Shown here: positions 18,409 to 28,348 of the stretch, piece by piece
How positions within the stretch are numbered: the stretch's first letter is position 1
Layout of the letters: the number at the start of each line of letters is the position of its first letter
From: Pseudomonas sp. WN033
GTDB taxonomy: Bacteria; Pseudomonadota; Gammaproteobacteria; Pseudomonadales; Pseudomonadaceae
NCBI GenBank assembly: GCA_002287035.1
Contig: NSKG01000007.1
Span: 1-64,000 of the forward strand
Length of the DNA stretch: 64,000 bases
Direction: 5' to 3'
Notes under the pieces: model-generated
The model's input: the letters and a program-made list of their open reading frames with translations, nothing else
Told to the model about the DNA's origin: nothing
Databases searched by the model: none
Program-made: the position numbers and the translations under genes

Positions 18409-19170
18409 ATGAACAAGCACAACGATTCCGAGCGCACTACCCATTTTGGCTACCAGACGGTGGCCGAATCGGAAAAGGCCAACAAGGTCGCCGAAGTGTT
18501 CCACTCGGTCGCGGCCAAGTATGACCTGATGAACGATCTGATGTCCGCCGGTATCCATCGGTTATGGAAACGCTTCACCATCGAACTGTCCGGCGTGCGC
18601 CAGGGCAACCGGGTACTGGACATCGCCGGCGGCACCGGCGATCTGACGCGCAAGTTTTCGCGTCTGGTCGGCCCGGAAGGCGAGGTGGTGCTGGCTGATA
18701 TCAACGCCTCGATGCTCAAGGTCGGGCGCGACCGGCTGCTCGACAAGGGCGTGGCCGGCAATGTGCGCTTCGTCCAGGCCGACGCCGAGGCCCTGCCGTT
18801 CCCGGACAACCACTTCGACTGCATCACCATTGCCTTCGGCCTGCGCAACGTCACCCACAAGGACCGTGCGCTGGCGTCAATGCTGCGGGTACTCAAGCCA
18901 GGTGGTCGCCTGCTGGTACTGGAGTTTTCCAAGCCGGGCAACCCGCTGCTGTCCAAGGCCTACGACCAGTATTCGTTCACCCTGATGCCGCTGATGGGCA
19001 AGCTGGTGACCAATGATGCCGAAAGCTACCGTTATCTGGCTGAATCGATCCGCATGCATCCAGACCAGGAAACCCTCAAGGCGATGATGGAAGAGGCCGG
19101 CTTTGCCCGGGTCAGTTACCACAACATGACCGGCGGGATCGTTGCCCTGCACCGGGGAATCAAGCCCTGA
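18409..19170 (+). CDS. ubiE: Ubiquinone/menaquinone C-methyltransferase
   Basis: SAM-dependent C-methylation of the quinone ring in ubiquinone synthesis. The start at 18409 ([18 protein letters not shown]) gives 253 residues, as in the family; upstream in-frame sequence is not conserved. The motifs [13 protein letters not shown] (SAM site), [10 protein letters not shown] and the UbiE signature around [13 protein letters not shown] are present. First gene of the ubiE-ubiJ-ubiB operon; the ubiJ start overlaps the stop by one base. Confidence 0.96.
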   Translation: MNKHNDSERTTHFGYQTVAESEKANKVAEVFHSVAAKYDLMNDLMSAGIHRLWKRFTIELSGVRQGNRVLDIAGGTGDLTRKFSRLVGPEGEVVLADINASMLKVGRDRLLDKGVAGNVRFVQADAEALPFPDNHFDCITIAFGLRNVTHKDRALASMLRVLKPGGRLLVLEFSKPGNPLLSKAYDQYSFTLMPLMGKLVTNDAESYRYLAESIRMHPDQETLKAMMEEAGFARVSYHNMTGGIVALHRGIKP

Positions 19171-19793
19171 TGCTGACCCAGGCTCTGCTCGCCGGGATCG
19201 AACGCAGTCTGGCGCTGGCTATTGCCCGCGACCCGGTGACTGCCCAGCGGCTTGGCCGACTGGCCGGCAAGGTGCTGCTGATCCAGGCCCGCGATCCTGA
19301 CTGGCAACTATGCCTGCTCCCCGATGCCGACGGCATTCAGTTGCTGGCCAGCGCCGAACTGGAGCCAGACTGCATGCTGAGCGCGCCCAGCGCACTGCTG
19401 GCCCGGCTGGCCCTGAGCAGCCAGCGCCAACGCCTGTTGCAAGACCCGACCCTGACCCTCACGGGTGACAGCCAGGTACTGATCAGCCTGCAGAACATCA
19501 TCGCTGACCTGCGTCTGGATGGCGAAGCCGAGCTGGCCCGCTGGGTCGGTCCGGTGGTCGCCCCGCTGATCGTCAAGCTGCTGCGCCACGGTCGTGACTG
19601 GGCCGGCCAGACCCACGACAGCCTGACCCGAACCCTGGGCGAGTACCTGACCGAAGAGTCGCGCCAATTGATCGGTCGCGACGAAGCCGATGTCGCCAGC
19701 CGCAAACTTTACGACCTGCGGCTGCGCCTTGAGCGCCTGGAAGCCCGCGTCAACCAACTTGGCCCCACGGACCCGGAAACGCCCGACGCATGA
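19170..19793 (+). CDS. ubiJ: Ubiquinone biosynthesis accessory factor UbiJ
   Basis: A 207-residue SCP2-type lipid-binding protein needed for assembly of the soluble ubiquinone biosynthesis complex. The N-terminal SCP2 fold ([38 protein letters not shown]) is followed by a C-terminal coiled segment ([16 protein letters not shown]). It overlaps ubiB by four bases (ATGA type), indicating translational coupling. Confidence 0.9.
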   Translation: MLTQALLAGIERSLALAIARDPVTAQRLGRLAGKVLLIQARDPDWQLCLLPDADGIQLLASAELEPDCMLSAPSALLARLALSSQRQRLLQDPTLTLTGDSQVLISLQNIIADLRLDGEAELARWVGPVVAPLIVKLLRHGRDWAGQTHDSLTRTLGEYLTEESRQLIGRDEADVASRKLYDLRLRLERLEARVNQLGPTDPETPDA

Positions 19794-21382
19794 ACCTGAC
19801 CGCCTTGCTGCGCCTGCTGCGCATCCTGCAGATCTTTATCCGCTATCGCCTCGACCAGCTCCTGAGCCCGCTGCCGCTACCTTGGCTGGCGCGCCTGCTG
19901 CTGGCTATCGGTCCCTGGCGGCTGCGTCCGGCGCCGCGCCAGCTCAGCCGCGGCGAGCGGCTGCGGCGGGCCTGCGAGGACCTGGGTCCGGTGTTCATCA
20001 AGTTCGGTCAGATTCTCTCGACCCGCCGCGATCTGCTACCCGACGATATCGCCCTGGAACTGGCCCACTTGCAGGACAAGGTACCGCCATTCCCGGCTGA
20101 TCAGGCCCGGCAGCGGATCGAGCAGCAACTCGGCCAACCGATCGAGCAGGTTTTCGCCAGTTTCAGCGATCAGCCACTGGCCTCGGCTTCGGTCGCCCAG
20201 GTCCATGCCGCCCGCCTCAAGGACGGCAGCGAAGTGGTGGTCAAGGTTATTCGCCCGGGTATCGGCGAGATCATCGACCAGGATATCCAGTGGCTGTTCC
20301 TGGCCGCTCGAGCCCTGGAAAAGCTGTCCAGCGAAGGCCGGCGGCTACGCCCGGTCGAAGTGGTCAGCGACTATGAAAAAACCATCTTCGACGAACTCGA
20401 CCTGCTGCGCGAGGCAGCCAACGCTTCGCAACTGCGGCGCAACTTCGAAGACTCGCCACTACTCTATGTGCCGCGCATCTACTGGGACTGGTGCCGCCAC
20501 AAGGTACTGGTCATGGAACGCATCACCGGCATCCCGGTAACCGACCTGGAGGCTCTGGCCGACCAACGCACCGACATGCGCAAGCTGGCCGAGCGCGGTG
20601 TGGAAATCTTCTTCACCCAGGTGTTCCGCGACAGCTTTTTCCATGCCGACATGCACCCGGGCAACATTTTCGTCGCCCACAAGCACCCGTGGGAGCCGCA
20701 GTACATTGCCATCGACTTCGGTATCGTCGGCAGCCTCACACCCGAGGACCAGACCTACCTGGCGCGCAACCTGATGGCCTTCTTCAAGCGCGACTACCGC
20801 CGGGTCGCGCAACTGCACATCGACTCCGGCTGGGTGCCAGCCGATACCCGGGTCAACGAATTCGAGGCGGCGATCCGTAGCGTCTGCGAGCCGATCTTCG
20901 AACGTCCGCTCAAGGATATTTCCTTCGGTCAGTTGCTGCTGCGACTGTTCCAGACCGCCCGGCGCTTCAACATGGAAGTCCAGCCGCAACTGGTGTTGTT
21001 GCAAAAGACCCTGCTCAACATCGAGGGTCTGGGACGCCAGCTCTACCCCGATCTCGATCTGTGGACCACCGCCCAGCCCTATCTGGAGCGCTGGATGCGT
21101 GAACGGGCACTGCCCCAACAGCAATGGCGCCATGCCCAGCAACACCTGGAACGTCTGCCGCTGCTACTGGACAACGCTCAACAGGCTCTGCAGCACCTGG
21201 CTCACCCGCAGCCGCCCCATTCAGCACACAGGCGGTCGGTCTGGCCTTTGCGCCTGGCCGGACTGCTACTGCTCGGATTCGGCACCGCCGGGCTGGGCCT
21301 GAATCCCGGCGACTGGCCCCAGACGCCGGCCCTGCACTGGCTCAGCACCGCCATTGGCGCCTGGCTGATACTCCGCCGCTAG
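19790..21382 (+). CDS. ubiB: UbiB, atypical protein-kinase-like ubiquinone factor
   Basis: A 530-residue member of the ABC1/ADCK family required for ubiquinone synthesis. The family motif [16 protein letters not shown], the Ala-rich nucleotide loop [10 protein letters not shown], the lysine in VVKVIRPG and [11 protein letters not shown] with IDFGIVG are all visible. Two hydrophobic C-terminal segments (last 50 residues) anchor it to the inner membrane. Third gene of the ubiEJB operon. Confidence 0.95.
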   Translation: MNLTALLRLLRILQIFIRYRLDQLLSPLPLPWLARLLLAIGPWRLRPAPRQLSRGERLRRACEDLGPVFIKFGQILSTRRDLLPDDIALELAHLQDKVPPFPADQARQRIEQQLGQPIEQVFASFSDQPLASASVAQVHAARLKDGSEVVVKVIRPGIGEIIDQDIQWLFLAARALEKLSSEGRRLRPVEVVSDYEKTIFDELDLLREAANASQLRRNFEDSPLLYVPRIYWDWCRHKVLVMERITGIPVTDLEALADQRTDMRKLAERGVEIFFTQVFRDSFFHADMHPGNIFVAHKHPWEPQYIAIDFGIVGSLTPEDQTYLARNLMAFFKRDYRRVAQLHIDSGWVPADTRVNEFEAAIRSVCEPIFERPLKDISFGQLLLRLFQTARRFNMEVQPQLVLLQKTLLNIEGLGRQLYPDLDLWTTAQPYLERWMRERALPQQQWRHAQQHLERLPLLLDNAQQALQHLAHPQPPHSAHRRSVWPLRLAGLLLLGFGTAGLGLNPGDWPQTPALHWLSTAIGAWLILRR

Positions 21383-21415
21383 CGCTGGGCACTGAATAAC
21401 TGGCACACTTAGCCC

Positions 21416-21829
21416 ATGAACCCGATATCCAACGACACCGCCTGGCTGGACTGCATCAAATGGGATGCTGACGGTCTGGTCCCGGCCATCGCCCAGGACG
21501 TACACACCCAGCGCGTACTGATGGTGGCCTGGATGAACCGTGAAGCGCTGCGCCTGACCGCCGAGGAAGGGCGCGGCATCTATTGGTCTCGCTCGCGGCA
21601 AAAGCTGTGGCGCAAGGGCGAGGAGTCCGGCCACGTGCAGGTACTGCATGAACTGCGCCTGGACTGCGACGCCGACGTGATCATCCTGATGGTCGAGCAG
21701 CTCGGCGGCATCGCCTGCCATACCGGCCGTCAGAGCTGCTTCTACCGGGTCTGGAAAGATGGCCAGTGGCAGGTGGTTGACCCGGTGCTCAAGCACCCCG
21801 AACAGATCTACGAGCACAAACATGAGTGA
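21416..21829 (+). CDS. hisI: Phosphoribosyl-AMP cyclohydrolase
   Basis: Third step of histidine synthesis: hydrolysis of phosphoribosyl-AMP. 137 residues with [27 protein letters not shown], the metal-binding LDCDADVI and [10 protein letters not shown] motifs. It is a separate protein here, as in other pseudomonads, whereas E. coli fuses it to HisE. Its last codons overlap the hisE start. Confidence 0.95.
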   Translation: MNPISNDTAWLDCIKWDADGLVPAIAQDVHTQRVLMVAWMNREALRLTAEEGRGIYWSRSRQKLWRKGEESGHVQVLHELRLDCDADVIILMVEQLGGIACHTGRQSCFYRVWKDGQWQVVDPVLKHPEQIYEHKHE

Positions 21830-22154
21830 TACTCTGACCCGCCTGGCCGAAGTTCTGGAACAGCGCAAGCAGGCCAGTGCCGACGGATCCTATGTCGCCA
21901 GCCTGCACGCCAAGGGCCTGAACAAGATTCTCGAAAAGGTCGGCGAGGAATGCACCGAAACCCTGCTGGCGGCCAAGGATTGCGAGCACCGCGACGACAA
22001 GTCGGAGCTGGTCTACGAAACCGCCGACCTGTGGTTCCACAGTCTGGTCATGCTCAGCCACCTGGGCCTGGGCCCGGACGACATATTGAAAGAACTGGAA
22101 CGCCGCTTCGACCTGTCCGGTCTTGAAGAGAAAGCGTCCCGTCAACACAAATAG
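21822..22154 (+). CDS. hisE: Phosphoribosyl-ATP pyrophosphatase
   Basis: Second step of histidine synthesis. The start at 21822 ([16 protein letters not shown]) overlaps hisI by eight bases and gives 110 residues. The MazG-like fold shows [14 protein letters not shown] and [17 protein letters not shown] with the acidic metal-binding residues. hisI-hisE are coupled and precede tatA by 22 bases. Confidence 0.94.
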   Translation: MSDTLTRLAEVLEQRKQASADGSYVASLHAKGLNKILEKVGEECTETLLAAKDCEHRDDKSELVYETADLWFHSLVMLSHLGLGPDDILKELERRFDLSGLEEKASRQHK

Positions 22155-22176
22155 GGCAATGCCCTGGAGGTAGGCA

Positions 22177-22416
22177 ATGGGTTTTGGCGGCATCAGCCTG
22201 TGGCAACTGTTGATCATCCTGCTGATCGTGGTCCTGCTGTTCGGCACCAAGCGCCTGAAAGGCATTGGCAGCGATCTGGGCGAGGCGATCAAGGGCTTCC
22301 GCAAATCGGTCAACCAAGACGACGAGAAGACCCCCAGCGACAGCATCGAGAAGAAAGACGCCGATACCATCGACGTCACCGCCGAAAAGAAACAGGACAG
22401 CCAGTCCAAGGACTGA
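22177..22416 (+). CDS. tatA: Sec-independent translocase protein TatA
   Basis: Forms the protein-conducting ring of the twin-arginine pathway. 79 residues: one N-terminal transmembrane helix ([15 protein letters not shown]), the hinge [18 protein letters not shown] amphipathic helix and a charged tail. Shine-Dalgarno GGAGGTAGGCA precedes the ATG. First gene of tatABC. Confidence 0.94.
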   Translation: MGFGGISLWQLLIILLIVVLLFGTKRLKGIGSDLGEAIKGFRKSVNQDDEKTPSDSIEKKDADTIDVTAEKKQDSQSKD

Positions 22417-22422
22417 TCGTCC

Positions 22423-22782
22423 ATGTTCGATATCGGTTTCATCGAAATGCTGGTGGTGGCCATCATCGCCCTGCTGGTGCTCGGTCCCGAGCGCCTGCCG
22501 GGTGCTGTGCGTACTGTGGGCCTGACCATTGGCCGGATCAAGCGCGGCTTCAGTGAAGTGCGCGAGCAGGTCGAGCGTGAAATCGGTGCCGACGAGCTGC
22601 GCCAACAACTGCACAACGAACGGATCATGGCCGAGCTGGAGAAGCAGGCCCTGGGCAAAAGCTCCAACGTGAAACGCGACGGTAACCAGAACGTCACGGC
22701 CGATGCGCAGACTGACACACCGGACCAGCCCAGCGCAGCCCCAGACCATGACAGCCCAGCACCCCGTGATGAACAGCGATAA
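22423..22782 (+). CDS. tatB: Sec-independent translocase protein TatB
   Basis: Substrate-receptor component with TatC. 119 residues: [26 protein letters not shown] at the N-terminus includes the transmembrane helix and the conserved Glu and Gly-Pro; the amphipathic helix and a long acidic, Pro-rich tail follow. Its 3' end overlaps the likely start of tatC. Confidence 0.93.
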   Translation: MFDIGFIEMLVVAIIALLVLGPERLPGAVRTVGLTIGRIKRGFSEVREQVEREIGADELRQQLHNERIMAELEKQALGKSSNVKRDGNQNVTADAQTDTPDQPSAAPDHDSPAPRDEQR

Positions 22783-23542
22783 CAAGCCCAACCCTGCAGC
22801 CGACGACATGCCGCTGGTCGCTCACCTGACCGAACTGCGTTCCCGGTTGCTGCGCATCATCCTGGTCTGGCTGCTGATCTTTGCCGGGCTGTTCTACTTC
22901 GCCAACGATCTTTATACCTTTATCTCCGAGCCGCTACGGGTCTATCTGCCTGAAGGCACCAGCATGATCGCCACCGATGTGGCCTCTCCGTTTCTGACCC
23001 CGTTCAAGCTGGCCCTGGTCTGTGCGTTATTCATTGCCATGCCGTTCGTACTGCACCAGCTCTGGGGCTTCATCGCCCCTGGCCTGTACAAGCACGAAAA
23101 GCGTCTGGCGGTGCCGCTGCTGGTGTCCAGCATCCTGCTGTTCTATGCCGGCATGGCGTTCGCCTATTACGTGGTGTTCCCGCTGGTGTTCGGCTTTTTC
23201 ACCAGTACCGCGCCGGCCGGTGTGGCGGTGATGACCGACATCAACAAGTATCTGGACTTCGTCCTGACTCTGTTTTTGGCCTTCGGCCTGGCGTTTGAGA
23301 TCCCGGTGGCCACCGTACTGCTGGTGCTCAGCGGCGCGGTAACGGTCGAGAAACTTGGTCGCATCCGCCCTTACGTGGTGGTCGGCTGCTTCGTCATCGG
23401 CATGGTGTTGACCCCGCCAGACGTTATATCCCAGACCCTGCTGGCGCTGCCGATGTGGCTGCTGTACGAAGTCGGCATCCTGTTCAGCCGGTTTATCCGC
23501 CCGCGCCCCAGTGGCAGTGACGAGTCCCCGCCAACGGCATGA
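22769..23542 (+). CDS. tatC: Sec-independent translocase protein TatC
   Basis: Polytopic inner-membrane receptor for twin-arginine signal peptides, six predicted helices. [15 protein letters not shown] near the start and [15 protein letters not shown] [12 protein letters not shown] are family hallmarks. The start is uncertain: 22769 (MNSDNKPNP, 257 residues) or 22748 (MTAQHPVMN, 264 residues) both overlap tatB and neither has a clear Shine-Dalgarno. It overlaps rsmE by four bases (ATGA). Confidence 0.93.
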   Translation: MNSDNKPNPAADDMPLVAHLTELRSRLLRIILVWLLIFAGLFYFANDLYTFISEPLRVYLPEGTSMIATDVASPFLTPFKLALVCALFIAMPFVLHQLWGFIAPGLYKHEKRLAVPLLVSSILLFYAGMAFAYYVVFPLVFGFFTSTAPAGVAVMTDINKYLDFVLTLFLAFGLAFEIPVATVLLVLSGAVTVEKLGRIRPYVVVGCFVIGMVLTPPDVISQTLLALPMWLLYEVGILFSRFIRPRPSGSDESPPTA

Positions 23543-24246
23543 ACCTGCTCCTGCTCGAAGACGACGACTTCGTCGCCAGCGACCGGGTGCGGCTCAGCGG
23601 GCGACGGCTCAAGCACATGCTGGAGATTCACCAGGCCGCAGTCAGTGACCATCTGCGAGTTGGCCGGCTTGGCGGCTTGATGGGTCAGGCCGAAGTTCTC
23701 AGCCTGAGCCCTGACAGCACCGAATTGCAGGTTCAGCTCGACCAGCCACCGCCTGCCAAGCTGCCACTGACCCTGCTGCTGGCCATGCCCAGGCCCAAAA
23801 TGCTGCGCCGTATCCTTCAGCACTGCGCCAGCCTGGGGGTGGCAGAAATCATTCTGCTCAACAGCTACCGGGTAGAAAAAAGCTTCTGGCAGACCCCGTT
23901 CCTGCAACCCGAGCAGATCCGTCACAACCTGCTGCTGGGGCTGGAGCAGGCACGCGATACCGTGCTGCCACAGGTACGTATTGAAAAGCGCTTCAAGCCC
24001 TTTGTCGAAGATCAGTTGCCAGCACTGCTGAACGGCAAGCAGGGACTGCTGGCCCATCCCGGCCCTTACCCGGCCTGCCCCCGGGCCGTGTCCCAGCAGT
24101 TGCTGCTGGCCATCGGCCCGGAGGGCGGCTGGATTCCCTATGAAGTGGACAAACTGTGCCAGGCCGGGCTGCAACCGGTACAACTGGGCGAGCGCATCCT
24201 GCGCGTGGAAACTGCAGTTACAGCCCTGATCGGCCGGCTGTTCTAA
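23539..24246 (+). CDS. rsmE: 16S rRNA m3U1498 methyltransferase
   Basis: SPOUT-class enzyme that methylates U1498 of 16S rRNA. 235 residues with an N-terminal PUA-like domain ([16 protein letters not shown]) and the trefoil-knot SAM site [16 protein letters not shown] plus [12 protein letters not shown] at the C-terminus. Translationally coupled to tatC. It converges on the OsmC gene, overlapping it by four bases. Confidence 0.94.
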   Translation: MNLLLLEDDDFVASDRVRLSGRRLKHMLEIHQAAVSDHLRVGRLGGLMGQAEVLSLSPDSTELQVQLDQPPPAKLPLTLLLAMPRPKMLRRILQHCASLGVAEIILLNSYRVEKSFWQTPFLQPEQIRHNLLLGLEQARDTVLPQVRIEKRFKPFVEDQLPALLNGKQGLLAHPGPYPACPRAVSQQLLLAIGPEGGWIPYEVDKLCQAGLQPVQLGERILRVETAVTALIGRLF

Positions 24247-24809
24247 ACCCGTTCCAACATCACCGGCACCGGCCGGCAGACGGTGTTGCATACCGGCGAG
24301 TGGTCCTTGGCAAAAGCCAGCAGCTCATCCAGTTCCTGATCGCTGCAATCGGCCTCGATAGCCATCTCAATCCGGATACTTTCATAACCCACCGTGGCCT
24401 GCGGATCGAGATTGAGAAAACCTTCCAGATTGATCGTGCCGCTCAACCGGGTCGACAGCTTGCGGATGGTGATACCTCGAGCCGTGGCATGCAGCACCGT
24501 GGTAGTAGTGACACAACCGGCCAGCGCATGCAGCAGGTACTCCACCGGGTTGGCACCTTCATTGTGGCCCAGCAACACCGGTGGCTCACCGTTGGTGTAA
24601 ACGAAATCGGCGCTGCGCGACTGGTCTTCGGCACCTACGCCGTAGAAGCCGCGAATCTGCGAGCGGTTTTCCCCGCCATTAATCCACTGGTTGTTGGCGC
24701 GGAATTCGAATTGCGCCAGGCTGGGCTGGTTACTCAGCAGGTTAATGGTCTGGTCCAGTTGGGCCAGGTCAAGGCCATTGCGGGTCAGGGCCGGAGCTTG
24801 TGCGTTCAT
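24243..24809 (-). CDS. OsmC-family protein
   Basis: A 188-residue protein of the OsmC/Ohr superfamily, whose members reduce organic hydroperoxides with paired cysteines. Start at 24809 (MNAQAPALTRNG), behind GAGGAAGGCAAG. The central-helix ALAGCVTTTT carries one Cys and SPVCNTVC near the C-terminus the other, so peroxide reduction is plausible. The longer upstream frame is not conserved coding. It lies divergent from the GlxA-type regulator, which may control it. Confidence 0.85.
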   Translation of the reverse strand: MNAQAPALTRNGLDLAQLDQTINLLSNQPSLAQFEFRANNQWINGGENRSQIRGFYGVGAEDQSRSADFVYTNGEPPVLLGHNEGANPVEYLLHALAGCVTTTTVLHATARGITIRKLSTRLSGTINLEGFLNLDPQATVGYESIRIEMAIEADCSDQELDELLAFAKDHSPVCNTVCRPVPVMLERV

Positions 24810-24954
24810 CTTGCCTTCCTCATTGCTACAGTGATTATCGATGCAAGCGCTAAAACGTTCGCGCTTGCAGGCAAGATAAGCTGTCGACTGGCAGCCGATC
24901 AGATGGAGTTTTGACAAAAACAGGGCATTCGTGCCACTTCCGTACAGAGGTTTC

Positions 24955-25983
24955 ATGATGAACACCAGCTGCCAGCCCGTTCGCGCCCAGATCCTGGCCC
25001 TGCCGGAAACCGCCGGCTCGGCGCTGTACGGCATGCTCGACGTGCTGCTGGCCACCGGCAACCTGTGGCAGACCCTGGTCGCCGATGAGCCGCCCCGGCA
25101 CTGTTTCGAGGTCAGCATCGTCGCCTTGTCCGACAGCCCCTTTCACTGCGGGCACGGTATCCCGGTCGAGCCGGCCTGCAGCATCAGTCAGGCCCCGCCC
25201 GCCGAGCTGCTGATCATTCCGGAAATCTGGCTGGCTCCGGAGGAACGGCTGGACGGTCGCTATCCCGAACTGATGCGCTGGCTGCAAGCTCAATATCGTG
25301 CGGGGGTGGCTATCTATTCAGCCTGTTCCGGTGCCATTTTGCTGGCCGAAAGCGGGTTGCTGGATAACTGCGCGGCGACCTCGCACTGGGGCTATCAGGA
25401 TCTGTTTCGCCAGCGCTACCCTCAGGTTCGATTCCACCCCGAAGCCAACCTGGTGGTCGCTCAGCCCAATGGCCGGCTGGTTACTGCCGGCGGCACCACC
25501 TCCTGGCATGACCTGGCTCTGCACATCATTGCCCGGCATATCGGCATCGGCGAGGCCTTGCGAATCGCCAAGGTCTATCTGCTCAAGTGGCACGATGAGG
25601 GTCAGTTACCCTTTACCGGACTGGTACGGCGTACCCCCCATGCCGACGCCGTGGTCCGGCGCTGCGAAAGCTGGCTGCAGGACAACTTTCAGGACAGCCA
25701 GGCACTAGCGCACTTGCTGCAACAGACCGCGCTGCCCGAACGTACGCTCAAGCGCCGGTTCAAGCAGGCCACCGGCTGCTCGCTGATTGAGTATTTGCAA
25801 AACCTGCGGATCGAAGCGGCCAAACGGCTGCTGGAGCAGTCGCGCCTGGCGATCGAAGACATCAGCCTGGCGGCCGGCTACGAGGACACCTCATTCTTTC
25901 GCCGGCTGTTCAAACGCCTGACCGGACTGACTCCGGGCCAATACCGGCGCCTGTTCCAGCCGCTGGCCCGGGCTCTGGACTAA
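24955..25983 (+). CDS. GlxA-type regulator: DJ-1/PfpI domain plus AraC helix-turn-helix
   Basis: A 342-residue transcription factor. The N-terminal class I glutamine-amidotransferase-like domain has the elbow SACSGAILLAESGLLD, with Cys as in DJ-1/PfpI proteins; such domains usually sense ligands rather than catalyse. The C-terminal AraC domain (about 245-342) has two helix-turn-helix motifs and ends ED(T)SFFRRLFKRLTGLTPGQYRR. Start at 24955 (MMNTS) follows AGAGG; 24958 is possible. It is divergent from the OsmC gene and converges on the HxlR gene with a four-base overlap. Confidence 0.87.
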   Translation: MMNTSCQPVRAQILALPETAGSALYGMLDVLLATGNLWQTLVADEPPRHCFEVSIVALSDSPFHCGHGIPVEPACSISQAPPAELLIIPEIWLAPEERLDGRYPELMRWLQAQYRAGVAIYSACSGAILLAESGLLDNCAATSHWGYQDLFRQRYPQVRFHPEANLVVAQPNGRLVTAGGTTSWHDLALHIIARHIGIGEALRIAKVYLLKWHDEGQLPFTGLVRRTPHADAVVRRCESWLQDNFQDSQALAHLLQQTALPERTLKRRFKQATGCSLIEYLQNLRIEAAKRLLEQSRLAIEDISLAAGYEDTSFFRRLFKRLTGLTPGQYRRLFQPLARALD

Positions 25984-26477
25984 TCGGCTCGCGGCGCGCC
26001 GACCAGCGTCGGTAGCACGTCATCATCACGCCAGCCAAAACCGGCCTGAACCTGCACATCACGGGCACCGACTGGCTCACCGCATTCGGAGCAGACCATC
26101 ACCGGGCGCATGACCTGGCCACAGCCCTTGTGCACATGCAGCACCGGCGCGCCGCGCTCATCGGCCATATGCCGGTCACCCCAGTGCACCAGCGCCAGCA
26201 GTACCGGGTGCAACTCCAGCCCCTTGTCGGTCAGCCGGTACTCTTCACGCAGCGGGCGCTGCTGATAAGCCTGCTTGCGCAATACGCCATGTTCGACCAG
26301 TTTTTTCAGACGGTCGGTGAGAATGTGCCGGGTGATACCCAAACGCCGCTCGAATTCGTCGAACCGGCGCACCCCGAGGAAACAGTCTCGCAGCACCAGC
26401 AAGGTCCAGCGATCGCCGATCACCGCCAGGGTGCGGGCCAGGGAACAAGGTTGTTGATCGAGATCTTCCCAGCGCAT
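25980..26477 (-). CDS. HxlR-family winged-helix regulator
   Basis: A 165-residue DNA-binding protein. The HxlR signature PCSLARTLAVIGDRWTLLVLRDCFLG near the N-terminus, FDEFERRLGITRHILTDRLKKL recognition region and the wing LREEYRLTDKG are clear. The C-terminus carries a CSECG knuckle and two further residues that may bind a metal. Start at 26477 follows AAGGAG. It is divergent from an SDR gene, and the shared gap holds a strong palindrome, so autoregulation and control of the SDR are likely. Confidence 0.88.
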   Translation of the reverse strand: MRWEDLDQQPCSLARTLAVIGDRWTLLVLRDCFLGVRRFDEFERRLGITRHILTDRLKKLVEHGVLRKQAYQQRPLREEYRLTDKGLELHPVLLALVHWGDRHMADERGAPVLHVHKGCGQVMRPVMVCSECGEPVGARDVQVQAGFGWRDDDVLPTLVGAPRAD

Positions 26478-26517
26478 GGACGGGACTCCTTGAGGATGGT
26501 CTGGACCGAATAATAGC

Positions 26518-26572
26518 TTGACAGGTTCCAAAAAGGAACCGAGTATTAACTCGTGGGTTCCAAAACAGAACT
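26518..26572 (+). promoter_or_regulatory. SDR promoter with HxlR-type operators
   Basis: TTGACA at 26518-26523 is a perfect -35, and TATTAA near 26544 could be the -10, though the spacing of about 20 is long. Directly after the -35 lies the perfect palindrome GGTTCCAAAAAGGAACC (26524-26540). A second, imperfect copy, GGTTCCAAAACAGAACT, starts 32 bases later (26556-26572). A repressor bound here would block RNA polymerase. The HxlR gene next door is the natural candidate, which is an inference. Confidence 0.65.
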
Positions 26573-26587
26573 AACGAGGACAACAAC

Positions 26588-27316
26588 ATGCCCAAGGCCC
26601 AGGTCGCTATTGTCATCGGTGCCGGCGACGCCACCGGCGGCGCCATTGCCCGCCGTTTCGCCCGTGAAGGTTTTACCCTGTGCATCACCCGACGCCAGGC
26701 CGATGCCCTGCAGCCATTGGCCGAGCAGATCCGTGCCGAAGGTGGCCAGGCGCATGCTTTTGGCTGTGATGCCCGGCGCGAGGAGCAGATGGTGGAGCTG
26801 TTCGAGCACATTGAGCGTGACATCGGCGAGATTGCCGTGGTGGTATTCAATATTGGCGCCAACGTCCGCTTCGGCATTACCGAAACCACTGAGCGGGTTT
26901 ATCGCAAGGTCTGGGAAATGGCCGCTCTGGCGGGTTTTCTCAGCGGCCGGGAAGCGGCCAAGGCGATGCTGCCGCGAGGCCGTGGCACCATCATTTTCAC
27001 CGGGGCGACCGCCTCACTGCGCGGCGGCAACGGCTTTGCCGCCTTCGCCAGCGCCAAGTTCGCGCTGCGGGCACTGGCCCAGAGTATGGCCCGCGAACTC
27101 GGCCCGCAGGGTATCCACGTTGCCCACCCGATCATAGACGGGGCCATCGACACCGCCTTTATCCGCGACAATTTCCCCGAGCGCTACGCGCTCAAGGACC
27201 AGGCCGGGATTCTCGATCCGGAACACATTGCCGAGCAGTACTGGCAGTTGCATTGCCAGCCGCGTGACTGCTGGACCCATGAACTGGATCTGCGCCCGTG
27301 GATGGAAACCTTCTGA
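26588..27316 (+). CDS. Atypical short-chain dehydrogenase/reductase (SDR_c10-like)
   Basis: A 242-residue Rossmann protein. The cofactor motif reads GAGDATGGAIA rather than the usual TGxxxGxG. The catalytic YxxxK is FASAK, with Phe153 in place of Tyr and Lys157 kept; the catalytic Ser position aligns with Ala140. This matches the SDR_c10 subgroup, described as lacking the active-site Tyr. Its reaction is unknown; it could be a non-classical reductase or a binding protein. It is followed 28 bases later by a DsbA-family isomerase gene, and its promoter holds HxlR-like operators. Confidence 0.85.
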   Translation: MPKAQVAIVIGAGDATGGAIARRFAREGFTLCITRRQADALQPLAEQIRAEGGQAHAFGCDARREEQMVELFEHIERDIGEIAVVVFNIGANVRFGITETTERVYRKVWEMAALAGFLSGREAAKAMLPRGRGTIIFTGATASLRGGNGFAAFASAKFALRALAQSMARELGPQGIHVAHPIIDGAIDTAFIRDNFPERYALKDQAGILDPEHIAEQYWQLHCQPRDCWTHELDLRPWMETF

Positions 27317-27344
27317 ACCACCTTGATCGATAGGAGAGCAGCGC

Positions 27345-27935
27345 ATGAGCAAACAAGTCGAATTTTTCTTTGATGTCGGCAGCCCGGCCAGCTACCTGGC
27401 CTGGACCCAACTGCCGGCCCTGGCCGCCCGCCAGCAGGCCGAAATCGTCTGGAAACCCATGCTGCTGGGCGCGGTGTTTCAGGCCACCGGCAACAGCTCA
27501 CCGGCCACGGTCGAAGCCAAGGGCCGTTACACCCGGATTGATTTTCAACGCTTTGCCCAGCGTTACGCCGTACCCTTCAACCACAACCCGTATTTCCCGA
27601 TAAATACTTTGTTGCTGATGCGTGGCGCGGCGGCCTATCTGGACAGTCCGCGCTTTGCCGACTACCTCAGCGCCATCTTCAAAGCCATGTGGGTGGATGC
27701 CCAGGACATGAACCAGCCCGAGGTAGTGGGTACGGTGCTGGCCAAGGCCGGTTTCGATCCGCAGGAAGTATTGGCCTTGTGCAACGACCCAGCCACCAAG
27801 GAGCGGCTCAAGCAATTGACCGCTGAAGCGATCGAGCGCGGCGTGTTCGGGGCACCGACGCTGTTCGTGGCCGACGAGATGTTCTTCGGCCAGGACCGGC
27901 TGGATTTTGTCGAGCAGGCGCTGCAAGCGGAGTGA
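27345..27935 (+). CDS. DsbA-family protein, 2-hydroxychromene-2-carboxylate isomerase type
   Basis: A 196-residue thioredoxin-fold protein of the kappa-class GST/HCCA isomerase group. It begins VEFFFDVGSPASYLAW, with Ser at the position used to activate glutathione instead of a CxxC pair, and ends with FGAPTLFVADEMFFGQDRLDFVEQ. Family members isomerise aromatic ring-fission intermediates, but no naphthalene-type genes surround it here, so the substrate is open. Probably cotranscribed with the atypical SDR. Confidence 0.85.
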   Translation: MSKQVEFFFDVGSPASYLAWTQLPALAARQQAEIVWKPMLLGAVFQATGNSSPATVEAKGRYTRIDFQRFAQRYAVPFNHNPYFPINTLLLMRGAAAYLDSPRFADYLSAIFKAMWVDAQDMNQPEVVGTVLAKAGFDPQEVLALCNDPATKERLKQLTAEAIERGVFGAPTLFVADEMFFGQDRLDFVEQALQAE

Positions 27936-27999
27936 AAGGCTTGACGACCAGGGTTCTGCGACCTAGCTTTGGCGGACTATCTATACCCGGAACCCTGTC

Positions 28000-28347
28000 A
28001 TGCTTTCGCTTGCGTTCAAATGCCTGCTCGGCGCTCTGGCCGTGCTGGCTATAGCGCTGTTGGCCAAATCCCGGCATTTCTACATTGCCGGACTGGTACC
28101 GCTGTTCCCTACCTTCACTATCATCGCCCACTACGTAGTGGGCACTCAGCGACTCTCCAGTGATCTGCGCATGACTGCGATCTTCGGACTCTGGTCGCTG
28201 ATTCCCTACGCCCTCTATCTGCTGGCGGTCGCCTGGTTCAGCCAGCGCTTTTCGCTGCTGATCACTCTGCTGCTGGCGGTGGCCGCCTGGACCGTGGCCG
28301 CGGCAATCCTGGTCCATGTCTGGTCGCGGGTCTACCCGCTGCAATAA
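28000..28347 (+). CDS. GlpM-family membrane protein
   Basis: A 115-residue protein of four hydrophobic helices. KSRHFYIAGLVPLFPTFTIIAHY is the hallmark of the GlpM/YdgC family. P. aeruginosa glpM has been linked to alginate production; the mechanism is unknown. An inverted repeat (CAGGGTTC at 27949, GAACCCTG at 27990) lies directly before the ATG. It converges on dtd, only one base away. Confidence 0.78.
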   Translation: MLSLAFKCLLGALAVLAIALLAKSRHFYIAGLVPLFPTFTIIAHYVVGTQRLSSDLRMTAIFGLWSLIPYALYLLAVAWFSQRFSLLITLLLAVAAWTVAAAILVHVWSRVYPLQ

Positions 28348-28348
28348 C

